A stretch of 64,000 nucleotides of DNA from Treponema bryantii. GTDB lineage: Bacteria; Spirochaetota; Spirochaetia; Treponematales; Treponemataceae. The notes beneath the pieces were generated by a model that saw nothing but the letters and a program-made list of their open reading frames with translations, did not search any database and was not told the origin of the DNA. Shown here one piece after another: positions 27,812 through 34,545 of this stretch. Both the position numbers and the translations under genes were made by a program. Location of the stretch: the NCBI RefSeq assembly GCF_036492245.1, contig NZ_AP025286.1, positions 1,364,001 to 1,428,000 of the forward strand, written 5' to 3'. The first letter of the stretch is position 1, and each line of letters opens with the position of its first letter.

Positions 27812-27856
27812 TTCTGGGTGTAAACCAGACGCTCGTACCAGCTGAGCTAACTGCCC
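27783..27856 (-). tRNA. tRNA-Val(UAC)
   Basis: Acceptor GGGCAGT/ACTGCCC with discriminator A; D arm GCTC/GAGC; anticodon arm TCTGG-TTTACAC-CCAGA with anticodon TAC; T arm with GTTCGATCC. CCA is not encoded. The gene has its own promoter and terminator. Confidence 0.96.
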
Positions 27857-27881
27857 GAAACAACTGTTAGTTGATAATCAA

Positions 27882-27910
27882 TTTATATCATTTATACGCA
27901 TAAGTGTCAA
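27882..27910 (-). promoter_or_regulatory. Promoter of tRNA-Val
   Basis: On the minus strand: TTGACA-N17-TATAAA, with the -10 at 27887-27882, 25 bases before the tRNA 5' end. Confidence 0.8.
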
Positions 27911-28024
27911 TATCGTTCACTAAAATAAATATAAAAAAACGGTAAATTTAGCCTTCTGTTAATGACGATGATTATAAAGTATGCTAATATGATTAGCATC
28001 GAATTTATTATTCGGGAGTTTTTG

Positions 28025-28720
28025 TTGAAAAAAGTATTTAATTCTGTAATCCTTATATTCTCATTTTTAATTCCTTTATTATACATATCATGCAGTAATA
28101 CACAGGAATCAAAACTCGTATATACAGAAAATAATACAATTAAACAGAATGTAAAAGAAAAGGAACAGGACATTACCTGGACCATGGAACTTGAAGGCGA
28201 AAGACTAACAAAAAAAATCAACCGTGGTTCAATGCAGTTAGGTTCGGATGTTCCTTATACAAAAGACTTATATAAAATCTCAAAAACATATCAGCGACCT
28301 GTTTATCCTTCAATTGAGGATTTTGGAAGTCTTGATACAAGAGATTTACGTGTTTCAGTAAAAGAGAAGGTAAATACTTTTTGTACGGCTTTTGCATCTG
28401 AAGGGCATATTGGAGCTGATTCTTATTTCAGTAAAAAGTATATCTTTAATTATGTATTTTTCCTAAAAGACTTTGAAGAAGGCTGGATAAAATATTTCGG
28501 AAAATTAAAAACAAACAAATCTTCACCTTTTAAAAGATGGCTTTTCGGTGAACCTTTTAATGGTCCGGATTTTATTCAGATTCCTGTGCGTTTTTACGCA
28601 GACTGTGGTACAATAGATATGACAATGTTTCTTAATTCTTCTGGAAACAATGAATTCTACCAGATTACTATAGACAGGTGGCAAAAGTATGATGGAACAC
28701 GACAAACTGACAGGAATTGA
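28025..28720 (+). CDS. Lipoprotein of unknown function (TTG start)
   Basis: 231 residues from the TTG at 28025, chosen because GGGAG lies 6 bases upstream and the product then begins MKKVFNSVILIFSFLIPLLYISC, a clean lipoprotein signal with Cys 23. The open frame extends 21 codons further up to an ATG at 27962, but that would bury the signal. The mature protein is mixed, with a compact C-terminal half (KVNTFCTAFASEGHIGADSYF, GRFYADCGTIDMTMFLN-like). No family is recognised. It overlaps the next gene by 32 bases, so the two are coupled. Confidence 0.72.
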   Translation: MKKVFNSVILIFSFLIPLLYISCSNTQESKLVYTENNTIKQNVKEKEQDITWTMELEGERLTKKINRGSMQLGSDVPYTKDLYKISKTYQRPVYPSIEDFGSLDTRDLRVSVKEKVNTFCTAFASEGHIGADSYFSKKYIFNYVFFLKDFEEGWIKYFGKLKTNKSSPFKRWLFGEPFNGPDFIQIPVRFYADCGTIDMTMFLNSSGNNEFYQITIDRWQKYDGTRQTDRN

Positions 28721-29636
28721 ACGGGAACTGGTTCTTCAGTATCTCATTGATGGAAATGTTCCTGTAACCCTTACTCCAATTGAAGATAATATTTCATCTG
28801 ATAAAGAAGACTTTGAAGGTGAAATCCGCTCCCTGACTTCTCAAATTTTTCCAGTAGCAATAAAAAGTGAGAATATGAAAGTAAAGAAGGATGGAATGAT
28901 TCTTCTTGAAAATCCTGCCCAGGCTATAAAAAACTTTGCAAATAAAAAGGTAAAGGTTGAGTTCTATTTCAATAGAGTCGGCTTATATTTTATTTCCCCC
29001 GTAACAGTTACTAAAAAGGGCCTCACTCTTGCTATCCCTGATCAGATTGAACGCATTGCAGATATTGAAGAAGATTCAGATTATGATTTTTCTTCTGTGA
29101 TTTATTTTGATTGCAAATCCCGCCGTGATTTAAATCTTAAGTGCATTCCAACAGAAGGTATTGAGCTCTTTGTTAGACCTGTATGGAAAATAATAGCATT
29201 GGAATATCAGAAAAAAGCAAAAGAGCTGTTAGAGCAATTTGTAGAACAGGCAAAACAGGAAAAAAATGCAGGAAATGGTATTCAGCTTATTCCAGTTTGT
29301 AAATATCTTTCAGAACCTCATAAAACCGGTCTGGAAGCAATGGAAAACAGAATAAAACCTTTTTCAATTCTATTTGTTGATCATGAGAGACTTGTTGTAG
29401 GAATGGAAACTTCTTCCTGTACTTTCTTTGAAAATGAAGAGTATGGAATTAAACTTTCTTTCTCAATAAAACGAGGTCCTATTCTTACAAGAGATATCTT
29501 TGTAACTAGCCTGGTAAATAAAATCTACCGCAGTGCAGACGGACTTTATTCCAGTGTTGATTTCCGTTATACAACACTTCAGGAAGAAGATTTACGCTTC
29601 CTCTATGAAAAGGCCACAAGTACTCTGTTTAATTAG
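28689..29636 (+). CDS. Unknown protein, possibly a divergent YcgR/PilZ-like two-domain protein
   Basis: 315 residues, no signal or membrane segment, presumably cytosolic. Residues about 80-130 (KVKVEFYFNRVGLYFISPVTVTKKGLTLAIPDQIERI) resemble the YcgR N-terminal barrel in strand order and in the P..IER ending. The C-terminal part (VDFRYTTLQEEDLRFLYEKA) ends like a PilZ domain. The RxxxR and D/NxSxxG c-di-GMP motifs are not found, so binding is doubtful. Residues 185-215 are a charged helix. It overlaps the lipoprotein upstream. Its stop overlaps the stop of the convergent AI-2E-type gene by 4 bases. The homology is a low-confidence reading. Confidence 0.55.
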   Translation: MMEHDKLTGIERELVLQYLIDGNVPVTLTPIEDNISSDKEDFEGEIRSLTSQIFPVAIKSENMKVKKDGMILLENPAQAIKNFANKKVKVEFYFNRVGLYFISPVTVTKKGLTLAIPDQIERIADIEEDSDYDFSSVIYFDCKSRRDLNLKCIPTEGIELFVRPVWKIIALEYQKKAKELLEQFVEQAKQEKNAGNGIQLIPVCKYLSEPHKTGLEAMENRIKPFSILFVDHERLVVGMETSSCTFFENEEYGIKLSFSIKRGPILTRDIFVTSLVNKIYRSADGLYSSVDFRYTTLQEEDLRFLYEKATSTLFN

Positions 29637-30718
29637 TCTGCTGTTTTATTTGAGTTAGACTGCCGCGGATCATTTCCAAGGAAGATTGCAGCACCTTTCA
29701 TATAATCAAGATTCTCACAGATAATCTTAATAATAACTGTAAGCGGTACTGCAAGAAGCATTCCTGTAAATCCCCAGATATATCCCCAAACAGAAAGACT
29801 TATCAGAATAGCCACAGGAGAAATACCAAGATTTTTACCTTCAATACGAGGCTCGAGAATATTTCCGAGAATCATATTTATGGCTGTCAGGAAAATCAGA
29901 ATAAAAAGTGTTTTTCCCCAGTTTGGATAAAACTGAATCAAAGAGAAAAGGGTAGTTAAACCTACAGAAATGATTGAACCGAAAATCGGAATAAAGTTCA
30001 TGATAAAGGCAAGGAATCCCCATACAATTGGGAAATCTAGTCCGAGAAGCCAGGTTGTAAGAAAACTGAGTACACCAGTTGAAAGTGAAATAAAGAACTT
30101 GATGGAAACGTATCTTACTGTCTGATTAACAATCTGATGAGAAATTCTTGAAACTTTCTCGCGGTTATCCTTAAATGCATAATAAATCTTACGCTTTGTA
30201 AGGCGCATTTCAATGAGAATAAACGCAGACATAATAGAAATTAAAAACAGTGTTTTGCTGAATGAAATTACACCTGAAGAAAGAGCTACAGCGGTTTTCT
30301 GTGCATATTCACGAACCTTTAATGAAGTCCAGAGATTCTGGATAAGGCTCTTTGAATTGTCTATTTCAAAATCAAGATTCTGAGCAATCAGCTGGAAAAT
30401 AGACATGAATCGGCTTTCATATTTAGGATATTCAGCAACAATTCCGGAAAGGCTTCCAACTAAGATAGATGTGATTCCAAGTAAAGCAACGAAGAAAAGT
30501 ATTACGATTGTTAAAGAAGAAACAACCCATGGGATTCCGGTTTTTAGGTTGACTTTCTTTATGATTGGAAGAAGAACCAATGAAAGTATAAAAGAAAGTA
30601 CAACCGGAATTATAACGGAGGATATGGTTTTCAAAAGAAAACCAGCCAGCACAACTGAAAGAAATAGAATCAGATAGAAGATCATTTTTGTGTAGCCAGG
30701 ATTATTCTGATCGTCCAT
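29633..30718 (-). CDS. AI-2E family transporter (UPF0118, PerM/TqsA type)
   Basis: 361 residues with about eight hydrophobic segments, starting with FYLILFLSVVLAGFLLKTI and VIIPVVLSFILSLVLLPIIKKV. The family's central part is seen in FLTTWLLGLDFPIVWGFLAFIMNFIPIFGSIISV, followed by NMILGNILEPRIEGKNLGISPVAILISLSVWGYIWG, the most conserved stretch. Family members export autoinducer-2 or other small solutes or ions; this one's substrate is unknown. GGAGG lies 5 bases before the ATG. It is last in the smc-serS run of minus-strand genes, 20 bases after serS. Confidence 0.9.
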   Translation of the reverse strand: MDDQNNPGYTKMIFYLILFLSVVLAGFLLKTISSVIIPVVLSFILSLVLLPIIKKVNLKTGIPWVVSSLTIVILFFVALLGITSILVGSLSGIVAEYPKYESRFMSIFQLIAQNLDFEIDNSKSLIQNLWTSLKVREYAQKTAVALSSGVISFSKTLFLISIMSAFILIEMRLTKRKIYYAFKDNREKVSRISHQIVNQTVRYVSIKFFISLSTGVLSFLTTWLLGLDFPIVWGFLAFIMNFIPIFGSIISVGLTTLFSLIQFYPNWGKTLFILIFLTAINMILGNILEPRIEGKNLGISPVAILISLSVWGYIWGFTGMLLAVPLTVIIKIICENLDYMKGAAIFLGNDPRQSNSNKTAD

Positions 30719-30738
30719 TGTATCCTCCGTATATTTTT

Positions 30739-32016
30739 TTATTTCTTTGGTAAAATCTTATCAAATCCACAGTAAGGAACAAGTACTGGTGGAATTGTAA
30801 CAGAACCGTCTGCATTCTGATAGTTTTCAAGAATTGCGAGCATTGCGCGTCCTACGGCAATTGCAGTTCCGTTCAATGTGTGAACATACTTGTTCTTTCC
30901 ATCGTCGTCCTTGTATTTGATGTTGAGGCGGCGAGCCTGGTAGTCTGTACAGTTGGAAGTAGAAGTTACTTCACCGTATTCACCACCGTTACGGCCAGGC
31001 ATCCATGCTTCCAGGTCCCACTTGCGGTAAGCTGGAGCACCGAGGTCTCCGGTACAAGTATCTACAACATGGAATGGAAGTCCGAGACCTTCGAAGATTT
31101 CCTCTTCAATCTGGCGGAGCTTTTCGTGAATCTCCTCAGACTGTTCCGGAGTAGCGTAGGCAAACATTTCTACCTTATCAAACTGGTGAACGCGGTAGAG
31201 TCCCTTAGAGAACTGACCTGCAGCACCTGCTTCGCGGCGGAAACAGTGTGAAAGACCGCCGTAGAAACGAGGAAGGCTTGCCTTGTCAAGAATCTCATCC
31301 TGGTGATATCCACCAAGTGTGATTTCTGCAGTTGCAACCAGACAGGTTCCTTCTTCTTCGATTGAGTAAACGTTAGATTCGTTTCCGCGTGGGTTGAATC
31401 CGATTCCCTTAAGAACTTCTTCCTTAGCAACATCAGGTGTAATGAACATCTGGAAGTTGTGCTTGCGGAGAGTGTTGAGGGCGTACATAATAAGAGCCTG
31501 CTCAAGGAATACAGCTTCATTCTTAAGATAGTAGAACTTTGGACCTGATACTTTTGTTCCGCGGTCAAAGTCGATGATATCGAGTGATTCACCAAGCTGA
31601 ACATGATCTTTTGGTTCAAAGTCAAACTTGCGTGGAGTTCCAACTTTCTTTACTTCAAGGTTTTCTGTATCGAGCTTTCCAACCGGTGCATCAGGGTGTA
31701 CCATATTTGGAATCTGGCGGGCAGCTTCTTCAAGGGCTGCTTCAGTTTCTTTTGTTTCTGCTTCTACAGAAGTGATTTCGTCTTTAATTGCCTTTCCTGC
31801 AGCAATAAGTTCATTGCGCTTTTCAGGATCTAGTTTCTGCTTCATAGCCTGAGCGTTTTCGTTACGCTTCTGCTGAAGGCCCTGGAGTTTTGTTACAAGG
31901 GCAGTGCGCTTGTCAAAAAGTTCTACAACCTTGTCTGCATCAGCTGTCATATTGCGGTTTACGATATTCTGTTTTACCGCATCAAGATTATCTTTAATAA
32001 ATTTGTAGTCCAACAT
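30739..32016 (-). CDS. serS: Serine--tRNA ligase
   Basis: 425 residues, standard. SerRS charges tRNA-Ser. The N-terminal coiled-coil arm (about 25-100, Lys/Glu-rich with LQGLQQKRNE) clamps the long variable arm of the tRNA. The class II core has YLKNEAVFLEQALI (motif 1 area), HCFRREAGAAGQFSKGLYRVHQFDKVE (motif 2, about 270) and NGTAIAVGRAMLAILENYQ (motif 3, about 385). AGAGGA lies 9 bases before the ATG. It lies between the SIMPL lipoprotein and the AI-2E-type gene with 19-20 base gaps, so it is probably part of one long transcript. Confidence 0.97.
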   Translation of the reverse strand: MLDYKFIKDNLDAVKQNIVNRNMTADADKVVELFDKRTALVTKLQGLQQKRNENAQAMKQKLDPEKRNELIAAGKAIKDEITSVEAETKETEAALEEAARQIPNMVHPDAPVGKLDTENLEVKKVGTPRKFDFEPKDHVQLGESLDIIDFDRGTKVSGPKFYYLKNEAVFLEQALIMYALNTLRKHNFQMFITPDVAKEEVLKGIGFNPRGNESNVYSIEEEGTCLVATAEITLGGYHQDEILDKASLPRFYGGLSHCFRREAGAAGQFSKGLYRVHQFDKVEMFAYATPEQSEEIHEKLRQIEEEIFEGLGLPFHVVDTCTGDLGAPAYRKWDLEAWMPGRNGGEYGEVTSTSNCTDYQARRLNIKYKDDDGKNKYVHTLNGTAIAVGRAMLAILENYQNADGSVTIPPVLVPYCGFDKILPKK

Positions 32017-32035
32017 ATATTTAGTCCTCTTTTAT

Positions 32036-32755
32036 TTAGTTAGCAAGTTCGTATTTTACAGTTACATTAGATGTAATTGTGATGTTTCCTTCAACGATTG
32101 GTGTAGGAACTCCAGAATCACTGTCCATAGAAACTGCCTTAAACATCATTTCGTTTCCTCTTCCAGCGCTTGTGTAATCCTCGCGGATTTCAAGAACTCC
32201 GTTTACCTTACAACCGCTTGCACCTGCGAGAAGGGAAGCTGCATCCTGTGCATTCTTAATTGCAAGAGTACGTGCTTCGCGAAGTGCAGTTGCCTTGTCA
32301 GATACAAGATACTCAAAAGAAGTAATTCCGTTTGCACCTGTATTGTTTTTTACGGCTGCATCAATTACCTTTCCTGTAAGGTCAATGTTTCTGATAACTA
32401 CAGCGATAGTGTTTCTAACTGTGTATTCACCGGCATAGTTATGAGAATTATCCTGAGTAATTGAATAATCGAATGTGGAAATATCTGATTCAGGAATACC
32501 AGCTTCTTTGATTGCAGCAATAGTATTCGCTGTATTTATTGCATTTCTTTCTGCTACCTGTGGACAGTTCCAGCCTGTAGTTCTTACAATAAACTTCATA
32601 GATACCATATCAGGCTTTACGGAAACGCTGCCTGAACCCGAGACTGTTATTGAGCGGACAGGAGCGTCTTCCTTTGCAGGACGGCCAAGCATACAGGATG
32701 AAAATAAGGCAGCGCCCAATCCAATAATAAGAATAGATTTAATCATTTTTTTCAT
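32036..32755 (-). CDS. SIMPL-domain (DUF541) lipoprotein
   Basis: 239 residues. Signal MKKMIKSILIIGLGAALFSSC gives Cys 21. The mature part is the SIMPL domain: RSITVSGSGSVSVKPDMVSMKFIV at its start, DISTFDYSITQD, the AAVKNNTGANGITSFEYLVSDK helix-strand unit, and ALREARTLAIKNAQDAASLLA. Members occur in envelopes of many bacteria and some form ring oligomers; no general biochemical role is settled. It lies 5 bases after the TPR lipoprotein gene and 19 before serS. Confidence 0.88.
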   Translation of the reverse strand: MKKMIKSILIIGLGAALFSSCMLGRPAKEDAPVRSITVSGSGSVSVKPDMVSMKFIVRTTGWNCPQVAERNAINTANTIAAIKEAGIPESDISTFDYSITQDNSHNYAGEYTVRNTIAVVIRNIDLTGKVIDAAVKNNTGANGITSFEYLVSDKATALREARTLAIKNAQDAASLLAGASGCKVNGVLEIREDYTSAGRGNEMMFKAVSMDSDSGVPTPIVEGNITITSNVTVKYELAN

Positions 32756-32760
32756 AGAAT

Positions 32761-34146
32761 CTATCTAACCTCCATATAGAATCTTTTTAAATATATAATA
32801 CGCTTATTTGCACTGTCCCAGTATTTACTTGCAGGATAGTTCTTTGTAAGCGATGTATATGCTTCAATTGAGCCTTTTATATCACGTATATTTGATTTTG
32901 CTTCGAGAATCTGTCCTTTAAGATAAAGAGCTTCATCACGGTTATCTGTTGAATACTCAAAGAACTGATTAAGTTTATTGAGTGCGGCTGCATATTCTTT
33001 TTCATTATACAGAAGTTGAGCTTCTTTTAAAAGCGTTGTTGAATCTGAAGCCTGAGCTGCTGGAATTGGCTCACTAGTCTGATATTCCTGAGGTGCAGGT
33101 TGTTCTTCTTTAACAACAGTTTTCTGTTCTACTGGTTTAGTCTCTTTTGGTTTAGAAGCAGCTACAGGAGTTGGAACAGGTGCTGGAGTTTCAGATGTAG
33201 TTTCTTCTTTTTCTGAAGCTTCATCCTCTTCAGCCGGTTTTACTGGAATTTCTTTTTTCTGAACAGGAAGTTTATATTCAGGTGCTTCGATATGAGTTTT
33301 ATTTGAACCATTTTCTGCAAGAATTACAATTTCAAGATAATCATCAAGATATTTTCCTGTAAGAGGATCGTTTCTATAGAAATGAACGATTTTTGTTCCT
33401 GCAGTGCGTGCCTGAAGAGTAAACTTTGTATCCTTTGTTCCAAGCTTGCGTCCAAAGTATGCAATATCTTTTGAGTTATCTGTAAGACCCATGTAAATCC
33501 AGCCGGTACCAGGGTAGGTAACATCAAGATATTCAAACTTCTTGAGAGTCACAGAGCGTGATGGAACTATTGTTTTTTGAGTATCGCTGTAATCTTCATC
33601 AGAATCAGAGTCTTCATCTGTAATGTCAATTCCACCACCGATGACTGTAATTTCATCATCATCTGAAGAAGAGTCAATAACTACATCCGGAGTTTCAGTA
33701 CTTGTGTCTTCTGATACCTGACCTTCTGAGTTATTTTCACTTTCTGTGGTTTCTGTTGTATCTGCCGCATCTTCAGCTTCATCTGCTTTATTCTCTTCAT
33801 CAGAAGAACTTTCTTCTATCTCTGAGATTACAGGTGGTTCTTCTGTTTCAACTTCTTCTGAAGCAGGTTCTGTATCCTCTGCAGAAAGCTCTGTGTCTTC
33901 TACCGGTTCAAGAGTAATAATTTCAGGTTCTTCTATAACCTCAAGTTCTGGAAAACTGTCTGAGCTTAAAACTTCATCTGAGGCAGTATTTTCTGAATCA
34001 TCTGAGGTAGCCTCAGTTTCTTCGGCATCAGCTTTTACTGTATCAGGTGCTTCTGTTTGAGATTCAGTTTCTGGAGCGGTTTTAGATGCACAGGAAGTAA
34101 AACATAGCGTAAAAGCACATGCGGATGCTATGAGTATTTTTTTCAT
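32761..34146 (-). CDS. Acidic TPR lipoprotein
   Basis: 461 residues, lipobox CFTSC with Cys 19. Residues 20-190 are a very acidic, Ser/Thr/Glu-rich, low-complexity linker. A compact beta domain (about 195-290: YLDVTYPGTGWIYMGLTDNSKDIAYFGRKLG) follows, then a Pro/Glu/Lys linker. Two or three TPR-like helix pairs end the protein (LLKEAQLLYNEKEYAAALNKLNQFF, DEALYLKGQILEAKSNI, AYTSLTKNYPASKYWDSANKRI). The TPR part resembles BamD/YbgF-type envelope proteins, so a scaffold between outer membrane and periplasm is possible. It overlaps the membrane-protein gene upstream by 4 bases. Confidence 0.82.
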   Translation of the reverse strand: MKKILIASACAFTLCFTSCASKTAPETESQTEAPDTVKADAEETEATSDDSENTASDEVLSSDSFPELEVIEEPEIITLEPVEDTELSAEDTEPASEEVETEEPPVISEIEESSSDEENKADEAEDAADTTETTESENNSEGQVSEDTSTETPDVVIDSSSDDDEITVIGGGIDITDEDSDSDEDYSDTQKTIVPSRSVTLKKFEYLDVTYPGTGWIYMGLTDNSKDIAYFGRKLGTKDTKFTLQARTAGTKIVHFYRNDPLTGKYLDDYLEIVILAENGSNKTHIEAPEYKLPVQKKEIPVKPAEEDEASEKEETTSETPAPVPTPVAASKPKETKPVEQKTVVKEEQPAPQEYQTSEPIPAAQASDSTTLLKEAQLLYNEKEYAAALNKLNQFFEYSTDNRDEALYLKGQILEAKSNIRDIKGSIEAYTSLTKNYPASKYWDSANKRIIYLKRFYMEVR

Positions 34147-34538
34147 GGTGCAGCTCCTGTTATTTCATTTATTAAATTATCATTAGCTTTTGAAAGCGAA
34201 TCAATTTCTTTTTGTGTCGGAATAGTAAACCATTGTTCAGTTTCTTCCTCCGACCATTTATCTTTTGTTGTTCGGGAAGCAGTATAATCTTTTGGACGTT
34301 CCGGTCCATCAGGAATTGCAAGTGGTTCTGTAAGTTCGAGGATAGAGCCTGGAACAACCTCCGGTTCCTTTTTCTTTCCTGCAAGAACTATTATAAGGAT
34401 AATACATATAAGCAAAAGTGCTGTAAGACCCGCTATAATATATGAAAGCATTTTGTTTTCTTCATAAAACTCACGAATCTTTTCAAAAATTGAGGAAGCC
34501 TTTTCTTTTATGTTATCAAGAAGTCCCTGGAAATCCAT
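34143..34538 (-). CDS. Small single-pass membrane protein
   Basis: 131 residues: an amphipathic charged N-terminus (1-30), one strong transmembrane helix (31-53, LSYIIAGLTALLLICIILIIVLA), then a basic stop-transfer KKK and a Pro-rich tail of about 75 residues. The tail pairs by position with the TPR lipoprotein, whose start overlaps its stop (ATG/TGA type). It lies 7 bases after smc. No family recognised. Confidence 0.72.
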   Translation of the reverse strand: MDFQGLLDNIKEKASSIFEKIREFYEENKMLSYIIAGLTALLLICIILIIVLAGKKKEPEVVPGSILELTEPLAIPDGPERPKDYTASRTTKDKWSEEETEQWFTIPTQKEIDSLSKANDNLINEITGAAP

Positions 34539-34545
34539 AGCTTAC

